Shown piece by piece: positions 1 to 8,800 of a stretch of DNA of 29,354 bases. Source of the DNA: Desulfobulbus sp. (lineage in GTDB: Bacteria; Desulfobacterota; Desulfobulbia; Desulfobulbales; Desulfobulbaceae). Where the stretch lies: NCBI GenBank assembly GCA_028684915.1, contig JAQUEZ010000069.1, positions 1 through 29,354 on the forward strand, written 5' to 3'. A program made the position numbers and the translations under genes. The notes beneath the pieces were generated by a model. It was not told where the DNA came from, did not search any database, and saw only the letters and a program-made list of their open reading frames with translations. The first letter of the stretch is position 1, and each line of letters opens with the position of its first letter.

Positions 1-112
1 GCTCCGGCCTCTCACCGGATCTGCTTGACCCTGCCAAACAACGGCAGGCGCTCGCGGGCTCGTCCAGCAAGTGGACATACCGCCGGTAGGGAATTTCACC
101 CTGCCCTGAGAA
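1..112 (-). promoter_or_regulatory. FMN riboswitch (RFN element), cut by the window edge
   Basis: Read on the minus strand, the segment carries the conserved RFN blocks in order: GGGCAGGGTGAAATTCCC, ACCGGCGGT, AGCCCGCGAGC, CAGATCCGGTGAGA and CCGGAGC. The last conserved arm would lie left of base 1. RFN elements bind flavin mononucleotide and switch off riboflavin synthesis or transport genes, so the controlled gene should lie to the left, outside the window. The element ends about 10 bases from the start of a second riboswitch that reads the other way. The identification rests on near-complete agreement with the known consensus. Confidence 0.93.
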
Positions 113-119
113 TAGCCGG

Positions 120-290
120 CACCATACTACAATCAGCCGTCGGCGCCAAGTCTTTCGCCGATCAGGCCGGCTGCCGCGCCCCGGATTTCGTTGCGTCCTT
201 GCAGGGGACGAAATCACCCCAGCGCCAACACTGTTTCGGACCACTGTCCCGTCACGGGAGGGCGAAGGTCGGGATCTGCCGCCCCTGTTG
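120..290 (+). promoter_or_regulatory. Cobalamin-type riboswitch (divergent from the FMN element)
   Basis: The 3' half shows the cobalamin aptamer landmarks: CCACTG at 241-246, then CGGGAGGGCGAAGG at 254-267, then TCGGGATCTGCC at 269-280, which corresponds to the conserved CAGGANACCTGCC box. A degenerate CAACACTGT-like segment lies near 226-234. The 5' half matches less clearly, so the left border is approximate. Such elements normally control cobalt or B12 uptake and synthesis genes. The reading frame 90 bases downstream is a truncated exported protein, so this riboswitch now seems to control nothing intact. It could be a variant or a decayed aptamer. Confidence 0.65.
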
Positions 291-378
291 TTGTTCCTCT
301 TTTTTGTCGAATCAATCCGTCGCAATCCCATACGCCGCCGCTGCACTGCGACGGCTGATAGATCAGGAGCTGAGAACC

Positions 379-456
379 ATGAAGCGCATCACCCTCTGCA
401 TGCTTGCCGTACTTCTGCTGTCCCCGTTTGCCTGGGCGGCCCGGACCCCCCTTTAG
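379..456 (+). pseudogene. Signal-peptide remnant of an exported protein behind the cobalamin riboswitch
   Basis: The frame starts at an ATG with a good ribosome site (AGGAG nine bases upstream). It encodes a textbook signal peptide: Lys-Arg, then a Leu-rich core, then Ala-Trp-Ala. It stops five residues later at TAG 454-456. Base composition shifts from GC-rich to AT-rich at the same place, and nothing downstream continues the protein in any frame. Cobalamin riboswitches in this group often sit before TonB-dependent receptors or periplasmic cobalt chelatases, so the lost gene may have been one of these, but that is inference. Bases 457-647 hold no recognisable gene and probably include the junction with foreign DNA. 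Confidence 0.6.
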
Positions 457-647
457 TGGTCGATTCAGAATTCGGAAAAAATCGTACGTTTACGAAAAAT
501 AAATGTAAGCATTACAGGCTGTTCCTGATTCAGCGCTCAGCACACTATGGGTTTCAAAAGGTCGAACATATAACAGGTTGTTTTTTCAAAATTAATATTT
601 CCTTACCGTGCTTAAATTTCCTTTTTCTGCGGCGACCCCATGTAGTC

Positions 648-2204
648 TCATGCTGTGATCGAATTTTTCGTTTTCCTCTTGTAATAAATTTTGAGCTTTT
701 TCATTCGTGCGATCAGCGTGTTGGGATTAATGCGAAGCAACTCAGCCGCTCCACCGGGCCCACTGATTTTTCCTTTCGTTACTTGAAGCGCTCGTGAAAT
801 GTGCTTGGCAACAATATCGTCAATTGGCAATAAAATGTCATTATTCCCTGAGAGATCAACATTGGAAGATTCGACTGTCCCATGCTGAACAGCGATGGGA
901 AGTGATTCAAACGTCAGCATACCATCCCGATGAATGATCAACTCTCTTTCGACCAGATTCTCCAATTCGCGCACATTGCCTGGCCAGTTGTAACTCATCA
1001 GGCGTTCCAGAGCCCCTGGAGCTATGGCCGGAAGATTTTTAATCCCCATCTCTCGCGATTTCTTGCTGATGAAATGAATGGTCAGTACAGGAATATCCTC
1101 CTTTCGCTGTCGTAGTGGAGGGATAATCAAAGGGAAGACATTCAGCCGGAACCAGAGATCTTCCCGAAATTTATCCTCCTTCACCATGCTCTCCAGGTTA
1201 CGGTGGGTGGCTGCAATCACCCGAATATTGATAGGGAAAGTTTTTTGTCCTCCAACCCGTTCAAGTTCCCTATGCTGCAGTACACGCAAAAGCCGTACCT
1301 GTGCCTGTGCAGGTAACTCTCCGATTTCGTCAAGAAAAATGGAACCGGTGTTGGCCCGTTCAAAACGCCCTCGATATTCAGTGACGGCTCCGGTAAAGGC
1401 TCCCTTTTCATGTCCGAACAGTTCGCTATCGATCAGATGTTCCGGGATGGCACCACAATTCACTTTAATAAACGGGCCGTCCTTGTAAGAAGAGGAATAG
1501 TGAATGGCATTTGCTATCAATTCCTTGCCGGTTCCAGTTTCTCCAAGAAGCAATACCGTATTATTCAGCGGCGCGACTTGCCTCACCATTTGCATGAGAT
1601 TGTTCAAGCCACCATCGTGACCGATGATCCCTTCGGTTGCCGTCCTGATAAATTCCTTGCGTAGTAACCGATTGTCTTCAGCTAACAATTCGCTTGTTCT
1701 TTTAATTTTTTCATGGGCAAGGGCATTTGTCAAAGCAATGGATATAGGTGGTCTAATACTGTTCAAAAGCTCTATGTGATGCCGCGTAAGCAGCTCTTTT
1801 TTTGTAGCACGTAAGCCTAGAGCTCCTATCAGCTTGTTGTCTGTCCACAAGGGCAAGACAAGTTCAGCCTTGTCTTCAAGCTTCGCCAATGCCGCAAAAC
1901 TGGAAAACGGTTCACCCATATCTGCGGTGAAAATAAACGGATCCTGAAGAGCCAAGGCCTGCAATCCGTTCCATAGATCTTTCGATAAGGGGGCAATTTC
2001 CTCCGGAAACTCCTTCTGATTATCCGCTGCCAATGCGATACGGCGTAAAGCCCCCAGATCATCATCCTTGATGTTAAGGCTCGCGCCGATGATAGGAAAA
2101 TGGAGCTTGAAATAGTCGAAAACATCGGCAAGCGCCTTTTCAATCAGCAGACTGCCACAGATCCGCAATGTGGTTTCCTTAAAAAAATCGTCCTTCTTAA
2201 CCAT
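648..2204 (-). CDS. Sigma-54-dependent transcriptional activator (GAF-AAA+-Fis type)
   Basis: This 518-residue activator has the FhlA/NorR-like layout. A GAF-like sensor region covers about residues 15-160. An AAA+ domain follows with Walker A GETGTGKE (221-228), the GAFTGA loop that contacts sigma-54 (268-273) and Walker B IFLDEIG (289-295). A Fis-type helix-turn-helix lies near 470-512. It lacks a receiver domain, so it probably senses a small molecule. The likely target is the -24/-12 promoter at 3425-3440, which drives the divergent HlyD and RND genes. The ATG at 2204 lies inside the target-site duplication of an IS. The native ribosome site is stranded on the far side of that element. 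The coding frame is intact, but expression must now depend on IS or read-through transcription. Confidence 0.93.
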   Translation of the reverse strand: MVKKDDFFKETTLRICGSLLIEKALADVFDYFKLHFPIIGASLNIKDDDLGALRRIALAADNQKEFPEEIAPLSKDLWNGLQALALQDPFIFTADMGEPFSSFAALAKLEDKAELVLPLWTDNKLIGALGLRATKKELLTRHHIELLNSIRPPISIALTNALAHEKIKRTSELLAEDNRLLRKEFIRTATEGIIGHDGGLNNLMQMVRQVAPLNNTVLLLGETGTGKELIANAIHYSSSYKDGPFIKVNCGAIPEHLIDSELFGHEKGAFTGAVTEYRGRFERANTGSIFLDEIGELPAQAQVRLLRVLQHRELERVGGQKTFPINIRVIAATHRNLESMVKEDKFREDLWFRLNVFPLIIPPLRQRKEDIPVLTIHFISKKSREMGIKNLPAIAPGALERLMSYNWPGNVRELENLVERELIIHRDGMLTFESLPIAVQHGTVESSNVDLSGNNDILLPIDDIVAKHISRALQVTKGKISGPGGAAELLRINPNTLIARMKKLKIYYKRKTKNSITA

Positions 2205-2205
2205 A
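2198..2205. repeat. Target-site duplication, left copy (TAACCATA)
   Basis: This 8-bp direct repeat matches 3266-3273 exactly and flanks the inverted repeats of the IS. Eight bases is the usual duplication length for IS1595-family elements. It contains the regulator's start codon on the minus strand. Confidence 0.85.
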
Positions 2206-2228
2206 TATGATTACCACCGAACCTCAGC
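2206..2228 (+). repeat. Terminal inverted repeat, left end of the IS
   Basis: It begins TATGATTACCACC and matches the reverse complement of 3243-3265 at 22 of 23 positions. Confidence 0.9.
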
Positions 2229-3158
2229 CAGCTTCAGCAAGCGCTGCGGGATCGGCGAAGTTTTTATAGCGACAGCCGCCAATTGCTCGACCATGGCGGC
2301 CAGGTGGAAGCGCCGATTGAACCGATAACAGAATTCGGCCAAATAGCGGGGCAAGTGCCGGTCGCTGATTGCATGGCACGTCCCATGAAGTGCGTTTTTA
2401 ACATTGCCCAGAATGATGTTGAGCCATTTGAACATACCGCCATTGACATAGCGGCCATCCACATAGGTGGTCACCTTGTTGTGAGTGCAGCCCGATGCCG
2501 TTACCCCGGGAAAACAATTCAAGCCATCCGTAAGGATCGAGCTTCCGGGCCGGATATATTTGGCGCTCCAGGCAGAGATCTCCTTCAGTGTGAACTGTTG
2601 CACCTGGTTAAATTTGATAAATAACGGATGCCCCTTTTCCGACAGCGAGAGCGCGGCGACAAAAGGCGTTTTGCCGGTGGCCCCACGGCCTCGCCTGCCA
2701 TCATTTTTTTTGCCGCCCCAGTAGGCGTCATCCATCAAAATGCTTCCCTCCAAGCGGTAACGGTCATCGCGGTTTTTCATGACCTGTTGCAGCTTATGCT
2801 TCATACGCAGGGCGGCATTGGCGGAGATTCCGAGACTCCGGGCTAAGTTGAGCGAGGAGATCCCGTCTTTGGATTGAGTGATCAGATAAATGCCGAGCAT
2901 CCATGTTGTCAGGGGCAATTTGGTCGCTGAAAAAATGGTTCCTTGGATAAGCGACGCCTGGAACCGGCATGCGCAGCATTGATAAAGTTGCCGGTGACGG
3001 ATTTCGCTGTACGTAGTGTGCCCACACTTGGGGCAAGCAAACCCTGCTGGCCAGCGCATCTTAAATAGAGCTGCTCGGCATTGCTTTTCAGATGAATATC
3101 GAGCAAGAAACTCAGGCAAACTTAAACCTTTCTGAAACTGAATTTTGTTTTTCGGCAT
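2211..3158 (-). CDS. IS1595-family (ISXO2-like) transposase
   Basis: This 315-residue transposase has an N-terminal zinc ribbon (CPKCG, then CCAC about 20 residues later) and an ISXO2-type DDE-like core. The first acidic residues sit in LMDDAYWGG, the second in LTDGLNCF. The third conserved block runs from WLNIILGNVKNALHGT to FCYRFNRRF. The ATG at 3158 is chosen because AGGAG lies nine bases upstream. A longer frame reaches 3227, but it extends towards the right inverted repeat and lacks a ribosome site. The frame is uninterrupted. The protein ends VRW, its last codons being encoded by the left inverted repeat. It catalyses transposition of the surrounding element. Confidence 0.93.
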   Translation of the reverse strand: MPKNKIQFQKGLSLPEFLARYSSEKQCRAALFKMRWPAGFACPKCGHTTYSEIRHRQLYQCCACRFQASLIQGTIFSATKLPLTTWMLGIYLITQSKDGISSLNLARSLGISANAALRMKHKLQQVMKNRDDRYRLEGSILMDDAYWGGKKNDGRRGRGATGKTPFVAALSLSEKGHPLFIKFNQVQQFTLKEISAWSAKYIRPGSSILTDGLNCFPGVTASGCTHNKVTTYVDGRYVNGGMFKWLNIILGNVKNALHGTCHAISDRHLPRYLAEFCYRFNRRFHLAAMVEQLAAVAIKTSPIPQRLLKLAEVRW

Positions 3159-3242
3159 GGCAAGCGCTCCTGTTGAGTGATTCTTGAGCGCACTATGCCA
3201 AACCTGGAGGGACAAATAGTGTCCCACCAGGAAAAAAATTCA

Positions 3243-3265
3243 GCTGAGGTTTGGTGGTAATCATA
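3243..3265 (-). repeat. Terminal inverted repeat, right end of the IS
   Basis: It ends GGTGGTAATCATA and is the mirror of 2206-2228 with one mismatch. It is followed directly by the second copy of the target duplication. Confidence 0.9.
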
Positions 3266-3273
3266 TAACCATA
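3266..3273. repeat. Target-site duplication, right copy (TAACCATA)
   Basis: It is identical to 2198-2205. Joining the sequence to the right of this copy with the sequence to the left of the other restores an uninterrupted gene start with its ribosome site. Confidence 0.85.
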
Positions 3274-3284
3274 TCCATCCACCT
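3270..3284 (-). promoter_or_regulatory. Stranded native ribosome site and start codon of the sigma-54 regulator
   Basis: On the minus strand AGGTGG (3284-3279) is followed after six bases by ATG (3272-3270). This is the original translation start, separated from its gene by 1060 bp. Translation from here now gives only Met-Val-Ile before a TGA within the IS end. The same ATG is preserved at 2204 because it lies in the target duplication. Confidence 0.75.
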
Positions 3285-3353
3285 GGATCATTATCTGATC
3301 AATTATTTTCACCATATATAATTAAAACTATCGCCATTCACCAAATACAACAA

Positions 3354-3382
3354 CATATTTTCTCAAATATGATGAAAATATG
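3354..3382. promoter_or_regulatory. Possible activator-binding palindrome
   Basis: CATATTTTC (3354-3362) and GAAAATATG (3374-3382) form an inverted repeat with 9-base arms. A second, nested one uses CATATTT and AAATATG (3354-3371). It lies about 45-70 bases upstream of the -24/-12 promoter, in the divergent region beside the regulator, where an upstream activating site would be expected. The segment is very AT-rich, so chance is possible. Confidence 0.35.
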
Positions 3383-3390
3383 CTTCGCAA

Positions 3391-3414
3391 TTAATAATAT
3401 CTCGAAATTATTAA
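3391..3414. promoter_or_regulatory. Second inverted repeat upstream of the sigma-54 promoter
   Basis: TTAATAAT (3391-3398) and ATTATTAA (3407-3414) are 8-base arms separated by 8 bases, ending 10 bases before the -24 element. It could be a regulator or IHF site, or only AT-rich symmetry. Confidence 0.25.
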
Positions 3415-3424
3415 ATATTTATAA

Positions 3425-3440
3425 TGGCACGATTATCGCT
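3425..3440 (+). promoter_or_regulatory. Sigma-54 (-24/-12) promoter for the HlyD-RND operon
   Basis: TGGCACGATTATCGCT matches the sigma-54 consensus TGGCACGNNNNTTGCW at all but one defined position. The invariant GG and GC are correctly spaced. It lies 45 bases upstream of the chosen HlyD start and divergent from a sigma-54 activator gene, which is the usual arrangement for an activator and its target. The predicted transcript start is near 3451. Confidence 0.75.
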
Positions 3441-3485
3441 ATCCTCTGCATAAACAGATATGCAGAGAAATGTCGGAAGAAAAGC

Positions 3486-4604
3486 ATGACGCACAAATTC
3501 CTATGGAGAATCAGATCGGCCGCATTGATTGGCCTGTCCATTGGGGCGTGGTGGTCCATGTACCCCGCCAGACAAAGAGATTGCTTTCTCTGTAGTACCG
3601 GCCAGATAGAAACAATAGAAGTTGATATGGTCGCATCGAAACCAGGACGGATTAAACAGGTCCATGTGCACCCAGGCGAGACTATTGCCACAGGACAGGT
3701 GGTTGCTCATATGGACACGCAGAACCTGGAGACGCAACTGCACGAGGCCGAGCTCGCTTTGCTAAAAGCACGAGCGGCAGCGGAAGAAGCAAAAAATAAA
3801 ATGACCTTTTACCGGAGAGCACGAGCGGCGATTTTGCACTCCCTCCCCCTCCATGACTCAATTTTGAAAAACGACCTTAAACAATATTCCGACAGTTTAC
3901 CATCGCATGATGGCATCACTTGGCAACTCTTGAACAATGATCATACCGTTGCCGCCGAGCAGGAACAGCGGCAACAAGACATCATTAACGCAAAAAATGA
4001 AATGGCAGAGTGGAAGGCAAAAGTCATCCCTATCAGATCACAGTTGTTTGCAGCACAATCAGCCATCATTACAGCCCAAACCTCTATCGAGCAACTGCAG
4101 GCAGATATCGCCGCCGGCGTCTTGACGGCGCCTATGACTGGCCAAGTCCTTCGTCAATACGTCAAGGATGGCGATTGGGTGGCGCAAGGCGACAAGGTGC
4201 TGCAGATCATGGATCTCCATGATGTGAACATGAAATTTTCCCTGCCTGCATACCACGCTGCCGCTTTAGCCATCGGAACCGAAGTGCGGCTGGTGCTTGA
4301 CCTTCCATCACCGGTAGTTCTTCCAGCTCAAATATCATCCATCGCACCCAACACAGCCAGTTTATTCGCGATATGGAACGAGCTGGTTGATCAGCAACAA
4401 CAACAGATTGTGGTTAAAGCAAAAATTGCCTATGAACTTCTAAAAACATGCGCTTGTGATCTGACGGACGGCGTAATCGGCAGGGCGTATGTGCGGTTTG
4501 ACAAAAGCGTTCAATGGCCAACAGACCTAAACGATAGTTGTCAAGATTGCTACAGATTAGAGGATCTGTATAACAGTAAAACAACAACAGCAATCGGAAA
4601 TTAA
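3486..4604 (+). CDS. HlyD/EmrA-type membrane fusion protein (YhiI-like), without its own transporter
   Basis: This 372-residue periplasmic adaptor has a single N-terminal membrane segment (about residues 10-25). A biotinyl-lipoyl half domain begins GRIKQVHVHPGETIATGQVV, followed by coiled-coil helices with Gln/Ala/Glu-rich stretches. The second lipoyl half begins LTAPMTGQVLRQYVKDGDWV, and a beta-barrel region follows. The ATG at 3486 is chosen over 3369 because GGAAGA lies just upstream and because the longer frame would start before the sigma-54 promoter. It is a paralogue of the adaptor at 11587, with several shared segments, but no inner-membrane partner follows directly: the next gene is an RND adaptor 62 bases on. 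It may serve the RbbA-like transporter or be a leftover of a duplication. Confidence 0.85.
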   Translation: MTHKFLWRIRSAALIGLSIGAWWSMYPARQRDCFLCSTGQIETIEVDMVASKPGRIKQVHVHPGETIATGQVVAHMDTQNLETQLHEAELALLKARAAAEEAKNKMTFYRRARAAILHSLPLHDSILKNDLKQYSDSLPSHDGITWQLLNNDHTVAAEQEQRQQDIINAKNEMAEWKAKVIPIRSQLFAAQSAIITAQTSIEQLQADIAAGVLTAPMTGQVLRQYVKDGDWVAQGDKVLQIMDLHDVNMKFSLPAYHAAALAIGTEVRLVLDLPSPVVLPAQISSIAPNTASLFAIWNELVDQQQQQIVVKAKIAYELLKTCACDLTDGVIGRAYVRFDKSVQWPTDLNDSCQDCYRLEDLYNSKTTTAIGN

Positions 4605-4666
4605 ACTTTAAACTAACTATGACAATATCTATTTCAAGCAAGTTATCACACAGGATTACACAACGA

Positions 4667-5854
4667 ATGGACACACGAACATCTTTATTTTTCTCATTGC
4701 TCATTGCAGTAGTTCTTTTAAGTGCTTGCAGGCAAGAGAATCCCAAAACAATTGCCCCTGGTCCTATGGAAGTCGGCATTTTAACCATCAAACAACAGCC
4801 GGTCAATCTAGCAGTGGAATTGCCCGGTCGAACAGCAGCATATCGGATTGCCGAAGTCAGGCCACAAGTCGGAGGCATTATCAAGAAACGACTATTTACC
4901 GAGGGGAGTGAGGTCAAGGCTGGGCAACTGCTCTATCAAATCGACCCAGACACCTACCAAGCACGCTTCGACAGTGCCAAGGCTGCGCTAGCCAAGGCGG
5001 ATGCGCTGGAACATTCCGCCCGACTCAAGGCTGAACGGTACAGGACACTGGTGCAGACTAAAGCGGTGAGCGACCAGGATCAGGTCGAGATGGAGGCAAA
5101 CTGGAAACAGGCCGTCGCCGATGTTGCCGCCGCCAAGGCCGCAGTCGACAGCGCTCGGATCAATCTCGACTACACCAAGCTCACCGCACCGATCAGTGGC
5201 CGCATCGGCAGATCAACTGTCACCGAGGGAGCCTTGGTCACGGCCGAGCAGGCCACGGCGCTATCTACCATCCAGCAACTCGATCCACTGTACGTCGATC
5301 TCAACCAATCCAGTACAGAAATGTTGAACTTAAAAAAAGAGCTGTCTTCGGAACAGGCTCAACATCTTGAGAAATCACAGTCACTGGTCAAAGTTCTGTT
5401 TGAGGATGGGTCAGAATACAGCCAACCGGGTGCTCTTGAATTTTCCGACGTGACGGTCAATCAGACCACCGGCACGGTTATCCTCCGGGCGATCGTTGCC
5501 AATCCAGACCAGAGGTTACTGCCGGGCATGTTTGTCCGGGCGCGGATCGACAAAGGGCAGCGGCCAAACGCCATCCTTGTTCCGGCCGTTAGTATCAGTC
5601 GGAACAGCAAGGGGCAACCCATGGTGATGCTGGTCAATAAGGAATCGGTGGTGGAGGCACGGATCATCCAAGCCGGCCAGAACATAGGCGATCAAGTGCT
5701 CGTCACCGAGGGGCTGAGCGAGGGCGAGCAAGTAATCGTGGCGGGTCTGCAGAAAATCAAACCCGGAGTTTCGGTCAAGGCCGTCGCCGGGGTAGCGTCC
5801 AACACCATCCAATCCCCCGCCAGCGTCCCGACTGCGGTCGCAAAAACGGAGTAA
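4667..5854 (+). CDS. RND efflux periplasmic adaptor lipoprotein (AcrA/MexA family)
   Basis: This adaptor of about 395 residues links the inner-membrane pump to the outer-membrane channel. The start at 4667 gives a lipoprotein signal peptide with lipobox LSAC, and the mature protein would begin at that Cys. An upstream ATG at 4619 would bury the signal. Lipoyl half motifs are visible (AEVRPQVGGIIKKRLFTEGS and LTAPISGRIGRSTVTEGALV) on either side of an Ala-rich alpha-hairpin, followed by the beta-barrel and membrane-proximal regions (GMFVRARI, VLVPAVSI). AGGA sits somewhat far upstream (11 bases). The stop is three bases before the pump gene, so the two are cotranscribed. Confidence 0.93.
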   Translation: MDTRTSLFFSLLIAVVLLSACRQENPKTIAPGPMEVGILTIKQQPVNLAVELPGRTAAYRIAEVRPQVGGIIKKRLFTEGSEVKAGQLLYQIDPDTYQARFDSAKAALAKADALEHSARLKAERYRTLVQTKAVSDQDQVEMEANWKQAVADVAAAKAAVDSARINLDYTKLTAPISGRIGRSTVTEGALVTAEQATALSTIQQLDPLYVDLNQSSTEMLNLKKELSSEQAQHLEKSQSLVKVLFEDGSEYSQPGALEFSDVTVNQTTGTVILRAIVANPDQRLLPGMFVRARIDKGQRPNAILVPAVSISRNSKGQPMVMLVNKESVVEARIIQAGQNIGDQVLVTEGLSEGEQVIVAGLQKIKPGVSVKAVAGVASNTIQSPASVPTAVAKTE

Positions 5855-5857
5855 GCC

Positions 5858-8800
5858 ATGGTCAGATTCTTTATTGAACGTCCTATTTTCGCCTGGGTCA
5901 TCGCCCTGGTAATCATGCTGGCCGGTGGGTTGGCGGCCATCAGGCTACCGATTGCCCAGTACCCAGAGATCGCACCGCCGGAAGTGGAAATCACAACCAA
6001 ATATCCTGGTGCATCAGCCAAGACCATTGAAGACAGTGTTACCCAGGTCATCGAACAGAACATGACTGGTCTGGATCACTTTATATACATGAAATCGGAG
6101 AGTTCGAGTGCCGGCACGGTGACCATTACCCTCACTTTCGAATCGGGCACCAATCCTGACATCGCCCAAGTACAGGTACAGAACAAGCTACAGCAAGCCC
6201 TCAGTCTGCTGCCGCAGGAAGTGCAGCGGGAAGGCGTACAGGTCACCAAATCCAACTCGACCTTTCTCATGATTGTCGGCTTGATTTCCACTGACAACAG
6301 CCTGGACAGGCACGACCTGAGCGATTTCATGGTTTCCACGCTTCGGGACCCTCTGAGCCGCACGCCTGGCGTGGGAAGCATCCAGATCTTCGGGGCGCAA
6401 TATTCCATGCGGATTTGGCTCGACCCCCATAAGCTCAACAGTTATCAACTCACCCCGCTCGATGTCAGAACCGCTATCCAGGCGCAAAACAATCAGGTGG
6501 CTGTCGGCGACCTCGGCGGGCCCCCTTCGGTTGCCGGCCAACAGGTAAGCGCAAGCATGATGGCCCAGACTAAGATGAGTTCAACGAAAGAGTTTGCGCA
6601 GATCCTCTTAAAAGTACAGAACGATGGTTCTCAGATTCGGCTTAAGGATGTAGCCCGGGTGGAGATTGCCGGCGAATCTTACGAGTCGATATCCTCATAC
6701 AATGGTCAACCTACCGGAGCCCTGGCCATTACGCTGGCCACCGGAGCAAACGCACTGGACACGGCCAAGGGTGTTCGCAAAAAACTTTCGGAATTGCAGC
6801 CCTATTTCCCTTCAGGCGTCCAGGTTGTTTACCCCTACGACACCACTCCCTTTATTGAGATTTCCATTGAAGAGGTCGCCCATACCCTGATTGAGGCCGT
6901 CATCTTGGTTTTTTTGGTGATGTATCTCTTCTTGCAGAATTTCCGGGCCACCCTGATTCCTACTATTGCCGTACCCGTGGTGCTGCTCGGCACCTTCGGC
7001 GTCATGGCGGCCTTCGGATTTTCGATCAACACTCTGACCATGTTCGGCCTGGTTCTGGCAATCGGTCTGCTGGTCGACGACGCTATAGTAGTGGTGGAAA
7101 ACGTGGAACGGATCATGGCTGAGGAAGGATTGACGCCTCTTGAAGCGACCCGTAAATCTATGGATCAGATCACCGGCGCCTTAATCGGCATCGCTCTGGT
7201 GCTCTCCGCCGTGTTCGTTCCCATGGCTTTTTTCGGCGGTTCCACCGGCGCGATTTACCGTCAGTTCTCCCTGACTATCGTCTCGGCCATGGCACTCTCG
7301 GTGCTGGTGGCCCTGATTTTGACCCCGGCCCTCTGCGCCACCCTGCTCAAACCGGTACAGCGGGGTACGCATCAGCAGAAACGCGGCTTCTTCGGCTGGT
7401 TCAACCGGTCATTTGAAAACGGCGCTGACCGTTATCGAGACAGCGTTGCCTACGTACTCAAGCGTGCCGGTCGTTTCGGCCTGATCTATCTCCTGCTCAT
7501 TGGGGGCATGGTCTTTCTTTTCAACAAGCTGCCGACCTCGTTCCTGCCCGAGGAAGACCAGGGCGTCTTTTTCACCATGGTGCAACTGCCTACCGGCGCC
7601 ACGCAGGAACGCACCCAAAAAATTCTCGAGCAGGTACGCGATTATTACTTTACCGAGGAAAAGTCCAATGTCAAATCCGTGCTGACGGTGGCTGGTTTCA
7701 GTTTTGCCGGGAGCGGCCAAAATATGGGCATGGCCTTTGTACAATTGAAAGATTGGAGTGAAAGAAAAAAACCAGAGCAGTCGGTTAAAGCCGTCATCGG
7801 CCGGGCTATGGGATCGTTCTTCCAGATCAAAGAGGCCATGGTCTTTCCTTTTAACCTGCCCGCCATTACGGCACTAGGGAATTCGACCGGTTTTGACTTC
7901 TTCCTACAGGATCGTGCTGGCTTGGGGCATGAGAAATTGATCGAGGCCCGGAACCAATTACTTGGCATGGCCGCCCAGAATCCCAATCTCACCCGCGTCC
8001 GACCCAATGGTATGGAGGACGCACCACAGTATAATCTGGATGTCGATTACGAAAAAGCCATGGCTTTCGGGATCACGGTTGCCGACATCAACACCACCCT
8101 GTCAACGGCTTGGGGATCGTATTATGTCAATGATTTCATAAACAACGGCCGGATAAAAAAAGTCTATCTTCAGGCCGACGCCCCGTACCGCATGCAGCCG
8201 GAAGATATCGCATATTGGTATGTTCGCAACAGTACCGGCGAGATGGTCCCTTTCAACACCTTTACCGCCGGTCACTGGAGCTTTGGCTCCCCCCGGCTGG
8301 AACGCTTCAATGGCAACCCGGCTATCGAGATCGTCGGCGAAGCGGCTCCCGGCAAATCAAGTGGCGACGCCATGGCGATCATCGGTCAGTTGGTTGCTCA
8401 ACTTCCGGGTGGCATCGGTTATGAGTGGACCGGGGCCTCCTTTCAAGAGGCACAGGCCGGTTCACAGGCGCCAGCCCTCTATGCCATTTCGTTGTTGGTA
8501 ATTTTTCTTTGCCTCGCAGCCCTCTATGAAAGCTGGTCGGTACCTTTCTCGGTCATGCTGGCTGTGCCTCTAGGGATTCTAGGGGCCTTGATGGCGGCCT
8601 ATATTCGAGGCCTGGAAAATGACGTCTACTTTCAAGTCGGCTTACTCACCACCATAGGATTGTCCGCGAAAAACGCCATCCTGATCGTCGAGTTTGCCAA
8701 ACGGCGCTATGACAAAGGCAGAGATCTGGTTGAGGCAACGGTGAATGCCTGCAGATTGCGGCTACGTCCTATCATCATGACTTCACTCGCCTTCATGCTC

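Larger units (their letters stand above)
2206..3265 (-). mobile_element. IS1595-family insertion sequence, complete (1060 bp)
   Basis: A single transposase gene is bounded by 23-bp inverted repeats with one mismatch and by an 8-bp target duplication. All parts needed for movement are visible, so this appears to be a recent and potentially active insertion. It is oriented in the same direction as the sigma-54 regulator it interrupts. The transposase stop codon lies inside the left inverted repeat, seven bases before the regulator's ATG. Confidence 0.9.

Noticed and set aside
3369..3485. Longer N-terminus for the first HlyD protein
   Set aside because: It would begin upstream of the sigma-54 promoter and lacks a ribosome site, while 3486 has both a ribosome site and a sensible membrane anchor.
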